Of a stretch of DNA of 64,000 nucleotides, positions 18,586-27,097 are shown in pieces. Origin of the DNA: Micromonospora tarapacensis (GTDB lineage: Bacteria > Actinomycetota > Actinomycetes > Mycobacteriales > Micromonosporaceae); NCBI RefSeq assembly GCF_019697375.1, contig NZ_JAHCDI010000003.1, positions 124,001 through 188,000 on the forward strand, in the 5' to 3' direction. A program made the position numbers and the translations under genes. Position 1 is the first letter of the stretch. Each line of letters begins with the position of its first letter. The notes under the pieces were generated by a model that worked only from the letters and a program-made list of their open reading frames with translations, ran no database searches and had not been told where the DNA came from.

Positions 18586-19077
18586 ATGGCTCTCACCAAT
18601 CGATACAAGTCCGCACCGGGCGCCGGCACCCTCGCCGCGCTCATCCTCGTCCTGGTCTTCGGCAGCCCCTGGTACGTCGACTGGGCCAGGGACAACACCG
18701 ACCCGGACAGCGCCGGCGGGTGGTTCCTGAGACTGCTCGCCTGGCCGGCCTGGCGATTCGACTCCTCCGACTCGATCCAGGAGGTCTTCGCCGACGACCT
18801 GAAGGCGATCCTCGTGGTCGTCCTGACCCTGGTGTTCCTCTACCTGCTCCCGGGCTCCCAGCTTGCCCGCGCGCGGGGCACGCTCAGCCAGTTCTTCGCC
18901 GGCTGGGCGGCGTACATCTTCGCGGGCGCCTTCGCGGCCCTGCTGACCACGCTGATCCGGACCGACCCGTCGCTGCTGGGCGCCTTCCAGGCCGCCGGTG
19001 ACGGCGCGGAGTACGGCCTCTTCACGGGCTGGATCATCGGCATCGCCACCCTGGGCGGCTACCGGGGACGGCGCTGA
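18586..19077 (+). CDS. Small polytopic membrane protein, unknown function
   Basis: A 163-residue protein with an N-terminal hydrophobic segment (TLAALILVLVFGSPWYV) and three further helices around residues 70-90, 100-125 and 140-155. There is no family I recognise. ATG 18586 was chosen over an in-frame upstream start because the protein then begins with a plausible cytosolic MALTNRYK. It converges on the ABC transporter ATPase gene. A hairpin separates the two. Confidence 0.7.
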   Translation: MALTNRYKSAPGAGTLAALILVLVFGSPWYVDWARDNTDPDSAGGWFLRLLAWPAWRFDSSDSIQEVFADDLKAILVVVLTLVFLYLLPGSQLARARGTLSQFFAGWAAYIFAGAFAALLTTLIRTDPSLLGAFQAAGDGAEYGLFTGWIIGIATLGGYRGRR

Positions 19078-19084
19078 CGGCGTG

Positions 19085-19120
19085 GCCGGCCGGCTGCTCG
19101 TTCGTCCTCAGCCGGCCGGC
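19085..19120. terminator. Hairpin between convergent genes
   Basis: GCCGGCCGGCTG (19085-19096) pairs with CAGCCGGCCGGC (19109-19120) across a 12-base loop, a 12-bp perfect stem. It lies just past the small membrane protein gene and overlaps the last codons of the convergent ABC ATPase gene, so it may stop transcription from both sides. No U-tract follows, as usual in these genomes. Confidence 0.6.
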
Positions 19121-20103
19121 TCTGCCAGGGCCAGGATGCGCTCCCGGGTGAGCATCCCGACCGGCCGCCCGTCCTCGGTGACGACGGCGTGGCCACCGGT
19201 CGAGGTGAGCAGCACGGCCAGCGCGTCGTACGCCGAGCCGCCCAGCGGCACCGCCGGCAGTTCCGTCCCGCCGTCGGCGGGCAGCGGATCGAGGACCTCG
19301 CGGGTGACCGGGGTGACCGCCAGCCGGCGGATGCCCCGGTCGGCCCCGACGAACTCGCGGACGAACCCGGTGGCGGGGGTGCCGAGCAGCGCCGCCGGTT
19401 TGTCGTACTGCTCCAGCCGGCCGCCCTCGGAGAGCACCGCGATCCGGTCGCCGAGCCGGACGGCCTCGTCCAGGTCATGGGTGACCAGGACGATGGTCTT
19501 GCGCACCTCGGCCTGCAACCGCAGGAACTCCTCCTGCAACCGGGTGCGCACGATGGGGTCGACGGCGGAGAACGGCTCGTCCATCAGCAGCACCACCGGG
19601 TCGGCGGCGAGTGCCCGGGCCACGCCGATCCGCTGCCGCTGGCCGCCGGAGAGCTCGTGCGGGTAGCGCCGGCCGAACTGCGCCGGATCGAGACCGACCA
19701 GTTCCAGCAGCTCGGCCACCCGACCTCGGGTGCGGTCGGCGGACCAGCCGAGCAGGCGGGGCACCGTGGCGACGTTGGCGGCCACCGTCTGGTGCGGGAA
19801 GAGCCCGACGTTCTGGATGACGTAGCCGATCTGCCGCCGCAGTTTCACCGGGTCGACCCGGGTGACGTCGGAGTCGCCGAGCAGGATGCGGCCCGCGGTC
19901 GGCTCGATCAGCCGGTTGATCATCCGCAGCACGGTCGACTTGCCGCAGCCGGAGGGACCGATCAGCACGACCAGCTCGCCGGCGTCGACGTGCAGGCTGA
20001 GCTCGCGGACCGCCTCGGTGCCGTCCGGGTAACGCTTGGCGATGCCGTCGAGGGTGATCGAAGCCGCACGCTGATCGCCGCCGGCGACCGGGGTAACGTC
20101 CAC
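19108..20103 (-). CDS. Glycine betaine/choline-type ABC transporter ATPase with C-terminal CBS-like domain (OpuCA/ProV)
   Basis: The ATPase of an osmoprotectant uptake system, 331 residues. It shows Walker A GPSGCGKST (about residue 53), the signature LSGGQRQRIGVARALA, Walker B VVLLMDEPFSAVD and the switch His in VLVTHDLDEAV. These features are typical of the OpuCA/ProV group. A C-terminal CBS-like segment (VVTEDGRPVGMLTRERIL) suggests ligand control, as in OpuCA homologues. The GTG start at 20103 lies two bases from the divergent permease start, and its ribosome-binding site GGAAGG lies inside the permease coding sequence. Partner permeases and binding protein follow on the other strand. Confidence 0.93.
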   Translation of the reverse strand: MDVTPVAGGDQRAASITLDGIAKRYPDGTEAVRELSLHVDAGELVVLIGPSGCGKSTVLRMINRLIEPTAGRILLGDSDVTRVDPVKLRRQIGYVIQNVGLFPHQTVAANVATVPRLLGWSADRTRGRVAELLELVGLDPAQFGRRYPHELSGGQRQRIGVARALAADPVVLLMDEPFSAVDPIVRTRLQEEFLRLQAEVRKTIVLVTHDLDEAVRLGDRIAVLSEGGRLEQYDKPAALLGTPATGFVREFVGADRGIRRLAVTPVTREVLDPLPADGGTELPAVPLGGSAYDALAVLLTSTGGHAVVTEDGRPVGMLTRERILALAEPAG

Positions 20104-20105
20104 GT

Positions 20106-20792
20106 ATGTCCTTCCGCCTGAGCTACCGGGCCGACCCGGGTAACCCGTGGTTCTCCTGGCAGTACGTGCGGGACAACTCTGACACGGTGCTCGCCGCCCT
20201 GCGCGATCACACCACGCTGACGCTCCGGGCGGTGCTGATCGCCGCCCTGATCGCCGTCCCGCTGGCGGTGGTGGCGTACTGGTTCCGGCCGCTCACCGGG
20301 CCGATTCTCGCACTCACCGGAGTGCTCTACACGGTCCCGTCCCTGGCCGTGTTCGCGTTCGTCGCGCCCTACCTGGGCATCGGTGCCGCGACCGTGCTCA
20401 GCGTGGTGGTGCTGTACGCGTTGCTGGTGATCGTCCGTAACACCGTGGCCGGGCTCAACCAGGTGCCGGCGGAGGTCCGCGAGGCGGCGGAGGGGATGGG
20501 GTACGGCCGCTTCGGGCGGCTGCTGCGGGTCGAGCTGCCACTGGCCGTGCCGGGCATCCTCACCGGCCTGCGGCTGGCCACGGTCTCCACGGTGGCTCTG
20601 GTCACCGTCGGCGTGGTGATCGGCCGCGGCGGCCTCGGGCAGATCATCTTCGCCGGTTTCCAGAACAACCTCTACAAGGCCCAGATCACGACCGGGACGC
20701 TGCTCTGTGTCCTGCTGGCCCTGGTGCTCGACCTGCTCCTGGTCGGAGCCGGTTGGCTGCTCACCCCGTGGCTGCGCGGGCGGGCCGGATGA
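20106..20792 (+). CDS. Glycine betaine/choline-type ABC transporter permease (OpuCB-like)
   Basis: A 228-residue permease with about six transmembrane helices and the EAA-type loop EVREAAEGMGYGRFGRLLRVELPLAVPGI that contacts the ATPase. The hydrophobic pattern and GRGGLGQIIFAGFQ match OpuCB/ProW proteins. The upstream Shine-Dalgarno is weak, and the start codon is two bases from the divergent ATPase start, so the mRNA may be leaderless or begin inside the ATPase gene. A second permease follows 46 bases later. Confidence 0.92.
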   Translation: MSFRLSYRADPGNPWFSWQYVRDNSDTVLAALRDHTTLTLRAVLIAALIAVPLAVVAYWFRPLTGPILALTGVLYTVPSLAVFAFVAPYLGIGAATVLSVVVLYALLVIVRNTVAGLNQVPAEVREAAEGMGYGRFGRLLRVELPLAVPGILTGLRLATVSTVALVTVGVVIGRGGLGQIIFAGFQNNLYKAQITTGTLLCVLLALVLDLLLVGAGWLLTPWLRGRAG

Positions 20793-20838
20793 GCGCCGCG
20801 ACGGCCGGCCGGCGGCCGGTGACCGGTGGGAGGCCGCG

Positions 20839-21561
20839 ATGAACCCCGTGCAGCAGGCGGTGATCTGGCTCAACGACCCGTTGAACTGGACGAATCCCGG
20901 CGGCATCCTGGACCGCCTCGGCGAGCACGTGAGCATGTCGGCCGCCGCGGTCCTGCTGGGCTGCCTGGTGGCCTGGCCGCTCGGGCTCTGGTTGGGCCAC
21001 ACCGGTCGCGGGGGCGGACTGGTGGTGCTCGTCTCCAATCTCACCCTGGCGGTGCCCACGCTGGCCCTGCTGACCATCCTGCCGTTGACCTTCCTCGGGT
21101 TCGGCCGGCCGGCGGTGGTGGTCGCCCTGGCGGTGTTCGCGGTGCCGCCGCTGCTGGCGAACGCGTACACCGGGGTGCGGCAGGTCGATCCGCAGACCCG
21201 GGAGGCGGCCCGCGGCATGGGCATGACCGGCATTCAGGTGCTGCGCCGGGTGGAGTTGCCGCTGGCGGTGCCCTATCTCGCGGCCGGGTTCCGGACCGCC
21301 GCCGTCCAGGTCGTCGCCACGGCGGCGCTGGCGACCTTCGTCAACGGTGGCGGCCTGGGTGAGATCATCCGGTTCGGGTTCGGCCTCAGCATCGCGGTGG
21401 GCGGCGGGCAGATACTCGCCGGCGGGTTGCTGGTCGCCGGGCTCGCACTCGCCGTCGAACTGCTCTTCGCGCTGGTCGAGCGGCTGGTCACCCCCCGTCC
21501 GCTGCGCCGGTCCAGGCGTGGGGCCGGGCGGCGCGCGGCGGACGCCGTCGCCGGCTCCTGA
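20839..21561 (+). CDS. Glycine betaine/choline-type ABC transporter permease, second subunit
   Basis: A 240-residue permease related to the preceding one, with about six helices and the loop QTREAARGMGMTGIQVLRRVELPLAVPYL. GGTGGGAGG precedes ATG 20839. Two different permeases with one ATPase and one binding protein is the standard OpuC/OsmU arrangement, so the pair probably forms a heterodimeric channel. The tail is basic (RRSRRGAGRRAAD). Confidence 0.92.
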   Translation: MNPVQQAVIWLNDPLNWTNPGGILDRLGEHVSMSAAAVLLGCLVAWPLGLWLGHTGRGGGLVVLVSNLTLAVPTLALLTILPLTFLGFGRPAVVVALAVFAVPPLLANAYTGVRQVDPQTREAARGMGMTGIQVLRRVELPLAVPYLAAGFRTAAVQVVATAALATFVNGGGLGEIIRFGFGLSIAVGGGQILAGGLLVAGLALAVELLFALVERLVTPRPLRRSRRGAGRRAADAVAGS

Positions 21562-21774
21562 CGTCGGCGGCACCACGGCCGGCACTGGTCGGTGCCCCCG
21601 CGGGCGGGTGCGGCGGGGACGGAAGGTGACGTTCCGGTGACGAACGCTTCGTTGGGTTGTCGGTGGCCCGGGTCAGGATGTTGGGTGGAATTCGCGGGCG
21701 GCCGGAGGGCGGATCGCCCGTCGGACACGCGGCCGGCCCGGGACGGGTCGCGCCGGGACACGGAAGGCGGGCTC

Positions 21775-22776
21775 ATGCGCGCAGGTAGAAGACTGTCCAT
21801 TGCCGTCGTCGGTGCCGTCGCCGCGGCGACGGTGCTGGCCGGGTGCGGCGACGCCGGCTCCTCCGGCACCGAAGCACCGCAGCAGGGGGCCTCGGGGGAG
21901 GGCTGTGCTCCGGTGGCCGGCGAGCAGTTGGTGGCGCTCGAGGACGACAAGTCCCTGCAGAACGCCGACAACATCATTCCGGCGATCAACAGCAAGGTGG
22001 CCACGCCACCGCTCGTAGCGGCGCTCGACAAGGTCTCCGCGGCGCTCGACACCCCGAAGCTGGTGCTGCTGAACAAGGCGGTCGACACGGACCGCAAGAG
22101 CGCGCAGGTCGCCGCGCAGGAGTTCGCCGCCGCCAACGGCCTCACCGACGGAGTCGAGCAGGGGTCGGGCGGGCGGATCACGGTCGGGGCGGGCAACTTC
22201 ACCGAGAGCGAGATCATCGCCGAGCTCTACAAGATCCAGCTCGCCGCCGCCGGTTACCAGGTCAACGTGCAGCAGATCGGCAACCGCGAGCTGTACGAGC
22301 CGGCGCTGGAGAAGGGCGAGATCCAGGTCGTGCCGGAGTACGCGGCCACCATGGCCGAGTTCCTCAACGGCAAGGTGAACAGCGGCGCCCAGCCGGTCTC
22401 CTCGCCGGACGTCGACCAGACCGTCACCGCGTTGCGGGGTCTCGGCGAGCAGGTGGGCCTGAGCTTCGGCGCGCCGGCCGCCGCCCAGACCCAGAACGCC
22501 TTCGCCGTCACCAGCGAGTTCTCCGAGAAGTACGGCGTGCGGACCCTGTCCGAGCTGGCCGAGAAGTGCTCGGGCGCGGCGACGGTGCTGGGCGGTCCGC
22601 CGGAGTGCCAGGAGCGCCCGTTCTGCAAGCCGGGGCTGGAGCAGACCTACGGGCTGGCGGTGGGCTCGTTCTCCTCGCTCGACGGGGGTGGACCGCTGAC
22701 CAAGACCGGTCTGCGTAACGGCACGATCAGTGTCGGCCTGGTCTTCTCCACCGACGCGGCCTACGCACAGAACTGA
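21775..22776 (+). CDS. Osmoprotectant-binding lipoprotein, apparently circularly permuted (ProX/OpuCC family)
   Basis: A 333-residue lipoprotein with lipobox VLAGC at residues 19-23, anchoring it outside the membrane to feed the transporter. Unlike known ProX/OpuCC proteins, it starts with the segment that normally ends the family: LVALEDDK, then NADNIIPAINSK, then LDKVSAALDTPKLVLLNKAV. A Gly/Ser linker (VEQGSGG) follows, then the usual N-terminal segment ITVGAGNFTESEIIAELY. It stops at FSTDAAYAQN, where M. tuberculosis ProX continues into LVVLED. All parts seem present in rotated order. It also has several cysteines (EKCSG, PECQERPFCKPG). An inverted-repeat element starts immediately after its stop codon. 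Confidence 0.9.
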   Translation: MRAGRRLSIAVVGAVAAATVLAGCGDAGSSGTEAPQQGASGEGCAPVAGEQLVALEDDKSLQNADNIIPAINSKVATPPLVAALDKVSAALDTPKLVLLNKAVDTDRKSAQVAAQEFAAANGLTDGVEQGSGGRITVGAGNFTESEIIAELYKIQLAAAGYQVNVQQIGNRELYEPALEKGEIQVVPEYAATMAEFLNGKVNSGAQPVSSPDVDQTVTALRGLGEQVGLSFGAPAAAQTQNAFAVTSEFSEKYGVRTLSELAEKCSGAATVLGGPPECQERPFCKPGLEQTYGLAVGSFSSLDGGGPLTKTGLRNGTISVGLVFSTDAAYAQN

Positions 22777-22937
22777 GAGAGACCGGCAACAGGACTGGCG
22801 GGGCTGCGGCGCGCCCTGGCGCTTCGGCTGGCGGCGTTGTCGTCGTCGGCCGTGCAACACCGGCATGGCCTCCTCCTCCACCTTGCCATCCTCGGCCAGG
22901 ACCCGCCTCGCCGCCACCGCCCTGTTGCCGGTCTCTC
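22777..22937. mobile_element. 161-bp MITE-like inverted-repeat element with TGA flanks
   Basis: GAGAGACCGGCAACAGG (22777-22793) recurs as its exact reverse complement at 22921-22937, 17 of 17 bases. Both ends are flanked by TGA (22774-22776, which is the stop codon of the binding-protein gene, and 22938-22940), as expected for a 3-bp target duplication. The interior has no convincing gene. This fits a small non-autonomous transposable element, or alternatively a long-stem RNA structure. No second copy is seen in the window. Confidence 0.45.
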
Positions 22938-23100
22938 TGAGTCGGTCGTCGCGGGCGTCCGGACCACCTCGGCCCGGGCGCCCGCGGTCGTCGTCGCCCG
23001 GGCCGGCGCCGGGGCGAGCCCCGAGGGCTGTTGAACTCTCGCGGGGCACCTCCCGTCGAGCCGTTCCCAGGTGACGCAACTCTCGGTAGGCTGCGGACCC

Positions 23101-24620
23101 ATGCCCGCCCCGGTGCCCGCCGATTCGCGCAATCCACAGCTGCTCACCGCGCTCTTCTGGGGCGGTGTGGCGCTGGCCCCGGTCGCGGCGCTGATCCTGC
23201 TGGTCTCCGACGGCAACGGACCGCTGCGCCTCGCCGCGGTGCTGGCCATCCTGGCCGTGGTCCTGATCGGGCTCTCCATCACGCTGCGTACCGAGGGTGG
23301 CGGGCGGGCTCACACCGAGGAGCTGCGCGAGGAGATCGACGAGCTGCGGCGGGAGCTGCGCGGTGAGATCGTGGCCGCCGCCCAGCGAGGCAACCAGGCG
23401 CTCGACGAGGCCCAGCGGGTCCAGGAGGCGTTGACCGGGCTGCGTCGCCGCATCGACTCCGCCGGCGCCCCGTCGGTTGGCGCCGAGGAACCGCCCGGGC
23501 CGGGCCGGGCCGGGTGCCGGTGCCGGAACCGGAGGCTCCGGCGCGTTACGCCGAACGGCCGGCCGGACAGGCCGGGGTGTACGGCACGGCCCAGGCCGCG
23601 GGGCACGGCCCGGTGGGCGGGTACGGCGGGGAGCGTGCGGCCGGTCACGGCGGTGACCGCCCACCCGGTGGCTCCGCCGGGGTCTACGGTTCGCCGGGAA
23701 GCCGGGAGCAGGACAACCGTTCCGGCGATCCGGCCGCCCGCCCGCCCGGTGTGGTCCGGCACACCGAGACCGTGCACGTCACCACTCGACACACCGTGGT
23801 GGACGGTGGTGGCGGTGAGTCCGGCAACCGGTACGGCGGTTACGTGCAGCCCTGGTCGGCCCAACAGCCGGAGGAGCGCGGCCGGGACGGCCGCGGCACG
23901 GACCGCGACGACCGTTCGCGGTCCCACGCGGACGAACGCCGTTCCTGGTCCGGCTCGGCCCGAGACGACGAGCGTTCCTGGGCGGGTGCGGCCCGCGACG
24001 ATCGCGACTGGGAAACGCCGCCCGACGACCGGGGTTGGGACGGCGCTGCCCGGCAGTGGGAGGGGGCCGCCGAACCGGCTCCAGCCGGTCCGGAACACCG
24101 GGTGGACGACACCGGCCAGTACTGGGCGCAGTTGCGCGCCGGTGATCGTTGGGCCGCGGTGCGCGACGACGACCGCGGCCGGGAGCTGCGGATCGGTGAG
24201 CGTCGTGCCGAGGTGCACGCCGATCCGGGTGGCACGGAGTACCGGATGGAGGACCGCTGGGCCAGCATGCGCCGCGACGAGCCGCGTCGGGGTGCCCACG
24301 GCGACGAGCCATGGCGCGACAGTTGGGGCGAGCCGGAGGATCGCGCGGCGCTACCAGCCGGTGGCGTGCCCGTGCCGGAGGAGTGGCGACCACCCCGCCA
24401 GCGCGGATATCAGCCCGAGCCGGCCCACGGGTACGAGCCCGAGCCGGTCCACGGCTACCAGGCCGAGCCGGGCTACGGCTACCAGGCCGAGCCGGCCCAC
24501 GGCTACCAGGCCGAGCCGGTGCGCGGACGGCGTCCGGAAGCGTACGGCCGGCGACACCAGGTCGAGGAGCCCGACTACGGCTACCCGACCCACGACGGCG
24601 GTGCCAACCGCTGGCGCTGA
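23101..24620 (+). CDS. Membrane protein with coiled coil and repeat-rich tail, frameshifted near 23500-23514
   Basis: Starts at ATG 23101 with two transmembrane helices (about residues 15-58: LLTALFWGGVALAPVAALILL and LAAVLAILAVVLIGLSI). An acidic/basic coiled coil follows (EELREEIDELRRELRG onward). Near 23505 the frame turns into an Arg/Cys-rich nonsense tail. A frame one base away takes over with VPVPEPEAPARYAERPAG and runs to TGA at 24620. Repaired length is about 506 residues. The second half is hydrophilic and rich in Asp, Arg, Trp and Gly, ending in five GYQAEPxH repeats. I do not recognise the family. The G-run context suggests a base-calling loss. Confidence 0.7.
24405..24524 (+). repeat. 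Five tandem 24-base units encoding GY[Q/E]xEPxx
   Basis: Five in-frame 24-base units encode GYQPEPAH, GYEPEPVH, GYQAEPGY, GYQAEPAH and GYQAEPVR at the C-terminus of the preceding membrane protein. The near identity of units three to five suggests recent slippage. The motif is Tyr/Pro-rich and probably disordered and exposed. Confidence 0.85.
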
Positions 24621-24678
24621 CCGTGTGGTGGGCCGGCAGCCGACCCGCCGGGAGCGTTCGGCCAACGGCGCCCCAGGA

Positions 24679-25851
24679 TCATTTGTCTATGTCGCCGACC
24701 ACGAAGAACATCGATCCCAGGATGGCGATCAGGTCGGGCACCAGGCAGCCGGGCAGCAGGGTGGCCAGCGCCTGCACGTTCGCGTACGACGCGGTGCGCA
24801 GCTTGAGCCGCCACGGCGTCTTCTCACCTCGGGAGACCAGGTAGTAGCCGTTGATGCCGAGCGGGTTCTCCGTCCAGGCGTAGGTGTGCCCCTCGGGCGC
24901 CTTGAGAACCTTCGGCAACCGGGTGTTGATCGGCCCGGTGAGCCGGTCGACCCGGTCCAGGCACTGCTCGGCCAGGTCGAGTGAGGCGTACACCTGGTCG
25001 AGCAGCACCTCGAAGCGGGCGTGGCAGTCGCCGGTGCGGCGGGTGACCACCGGTACGTCGAGCTGGTCGTAGGCGAGATACGGCTCGTCGCGGCGCAGGT
25101 CCAGGTCCAGCCCGGAGGCCCGGGCGACCGGGCCGGAGGCGCCGAACGCGGCGGCGTCGGCGGCGGAGAGCACGCCCACCCCGACCGTACGGGCCAGGAA
25201 GATCTCGTTGCGCCGGATCAGGTTGTCCAGGTCGGGCATCCGGCGGCGCACCTCGCCGATCGCGGCGCGGGCCCGCCCGGTCCACCCGGACGGGACCTCC
25301 TCCTTCAGCCCGCCGACCCGATTGAACATGTAGTGGATCCGCCCGCCGGAGACCTCCTCCATCACCGCCTGCAGCGTCTCCCGTTCCCGGAAGGCGTAGA
25401 ACATCGGGGTGATCGCGCCGATCTCCAGCGGATACGAGCCGAGGAACATCAGGTGGTTGAGCACCCGGTTCAGCTCGGCGAGGGTCATCCGCAGCCAGGT
25501 GGCCCGCTCCGGCACCTCCATGCCCATCAGCCGTTCCACGGCGAGCACCACGCCCAGCTCGTTCGCGAACGCCGAAAGCCAGTCGTGCCGGTTGGCCAGC
25601 ACGATGATCTGGCGGTAGTCGCGTACCTCGAAGAGTTTCTCCGCGCCGCGGTGCATGTAGCCGATGATCGGCTCGGCGGCGAGCACCCGTTCGCCGTCCA
25701 GGACGAGCTTGAGCCGCAGTACGCCGTGGGTGGAGGGGTGCTGCGGCCCGATGTTGAGCACCATGTCGGTGCCGAGCTGCTCACCGCCGTCACCCGCCAC
25801 CAGCCCGGCGCCGGTGCCGACGGTCAGCTCGCGCAGGTCGCCCGTGGTCAT
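24679..25851 (-). CDS. nuoD: NADH-quinone oxidoreductase subunit D, stand-alone copy (NuoD)
   Basis: A 390-residue homologue of the 49-kDa subunit of respiratory complex I, which lines the quinone site. It has the family opening [44 protein letters not shown] and the C-terminal [25 protein letters not shown]. No other nuo gene lies in the window, so this is either a second copy or a displaced subunit. ATG 25851 overlaps the stop of the methyltransferase gene (ATGA, 25848-25851). An in-frame ATG nine bases upstream is an alternative. A distant [NiFe]-hydrogenase relationship exists, but the match is clearly to NuoD. Confidence 0.93.
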   Translation of the reverse strand: MTTGDLRELTVGTGAGLVAGDGGEQLGTDMVLNIGPQHPSTHGVLRLKLVLDGERVLAAEPIIGYMHRGAEKLFEVRDYRQIIVLANRHDWLSAFANELGVVLAVERLMGMEVPERATWLRMTLAELNRVLNHLMFLGSYPLEIGAITPMFYAFRERETLQAVMEEVSGGRIHYMFNRVGGLKEEVPSGWTGRARAAIGEVRRRMPDLDNLIRRNEIFLARTVGVGVLSAADAAAFGASGPVARASGLDLDLRRDEPYLAYDQLDVPVVTRRTGDCHARFEVLLDQVYASLDLAEQCLDRVDRLTGPINTRLPKVLKAPEGHTYAWTENPLGINGYYLVSRGEKTPWRLKLRTASYANVQALATLLPGCLVPDLIAILGSMFFVVGDIDK

Positions 25852-26987
25852 ACCCGCCATCGTGCCATGAACGTCCGGTCCCGGCGGTGCACGCCGACCG
25901 GCTGCCACAGCCACCAGTGCCCGCCGAGGCCGGCCGAATCGGTCAGCTCGGCCGCCGCCGACGCTTCGGCCAGCGCCCGCACGTATCCGACCGGGTCGCG
26001 GCCGGCCAGGCTCAGCGGTGGTCGTCCGCCGTCGGCCCCGAGCGCCCGCAGTGCGTCCCGCTGCGATCCCAGGGAGTACGCGCACCGGGCGACCCGCTCA
26101 CCGGCGGAGGCGACCGAGTCGATGGCGACGTGCGCGGTGATGTCACACGACCCGTCCGGCACCGGCGCCACCTGGCGCCCGTCGCGGTACCCGGTCAACG
26201 ACCCGCCGATCGGCCGTGCCCCGCGCAGGTGCCCGTAGTCCACGGCCAGCACCAGTCCCCGGTCGACGTGCCTCACGGCGTCGGCCCACGCCTCGTCTCT
26301 CGTCCGCCCGATCTCGGCACGCTCCGGCCTGTGGGTGGGGTCGGTGGGGGCTGCCCGGGCACCCGACCCGGCCGGACTCGGACCGTCCGGCACGGCCTGC
26401 GCAGCGGCGCCCGGGTCGACGCAGGCCGGCCCGGGCCACCACGCTCGTAGCCATGCCGCGTCCTCCTGGCCGACGGGCGCGCCGGTCGTCTCCTCGCCGG
26501 TGGTGGGGTCGACGAGGAGGTGGTGCCAGCCGTCCTCGGTGCAGGTGGCCAGGTCGAGGGGGACGTTGTCGAGCCATTCGGTGGCCAGGAGCAGGCCGGT
26601 GATGCCGGCGGGGATGTCGTTCGTCCAGGTGATCCGGTCGGGCAGGTCGGCGGGGCGCGCGGCGAGTTCGACGGCGGTGAACCGTACCCGCCGGGCCAGC
26701 GGAACCGGCGCGGCGGGCGACGGTTCGGCGGACTCGGGCGAGGCGACCCCCACGGAGAGAGCATCGAGGAGTTCGCCCCGGCCGGCACCGACGTCCACCA
26801 CGTCGAACGGGTCGGGGTGGTCCAGGGCGGCGTCGAGTTGGTGGATCAACCGGAGCAGGGCCGAGGCGAAGACCGGGGAGGCGTGCACGCTGGTGCGGAA
26901 GTGCGCGGCCGGGCCGGCTCCGGAGACGAAGAAGCCCGCCGGCCCGTAGAGCGCCAGCTGCATCGCGTCCCGCCAGAGCATCGACAT
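25848..26987 (-). CDS. SAM-dependent methyltransferase of the MidA/NDUFAF7 family (COG1565)
   Basis: A 379-residue protein. Its first part resembles the MidA family opening ([16 protein letters not shown]), and the SAM-binding motif is [14 protein letters not shown]. Then come [14 protein letters not shown] and [12 protein letters not shown], which match conserved blocks of COG1565. The mitochondrial member NDUFAF7 methylates an arginine of NDUFS2, the NuoD homologue, and is needed for complex I assembly. Here the gene directly overlaps nuoD by four bases. A strong GGAGG precedes ATG 26987. A Pro/Ala-rich insertion sits in the middle (about residues 205-235). Confidence 0.85.
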   Translation of the reverse strand: MSMLWRDAMQLALYGPAGFFVSGAGPAAHFRTSVHASPVFASALLRLIHQLDAALDHPDPFDVVDVGAGRGELLDALSVGVASPESAEPSPAAPVPLARRVRFTAVELAARPADLPDRITWTNDIPAGITGLLLATEWLDNVPLDLATCTEDGWHHLLVDPTTGEETTGAPVGQEDAAWLRAWWPGPACVDPGAAAQAVPDGPSPAGSGARAAPTDPTHRPERAEIGRTRDEAWADAVRHVDRGLVLAVDYGHLRGARPIGGSLTGYRDGRQVAPVPDGSCDITAHVAIDSVASAGERVARCAYSLGSQRDALRALGADGGRPPLSLAGRDPVGYVRALAEASAAAELTDSAGLGGHWWLWQPVGVHRRDRTFMARWRV

Positions 26988-27097
26988 CGGGCCCTCCTCC
27001 ACACCGGTGAACGATTTCACACATCCTTGTTTCGGATCCGTGTCAGCGACGCATACTTGGCCTCGACCGGTACCCCACTCGAGGACTGGATCGTGAC

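Noticed and set aside
24405-24524. Tandem repeats considered as a CRISPR array
   Set aside because: Units are contiguous, in frame, 24 bases long and have no spacers. They encode a protein repeat.
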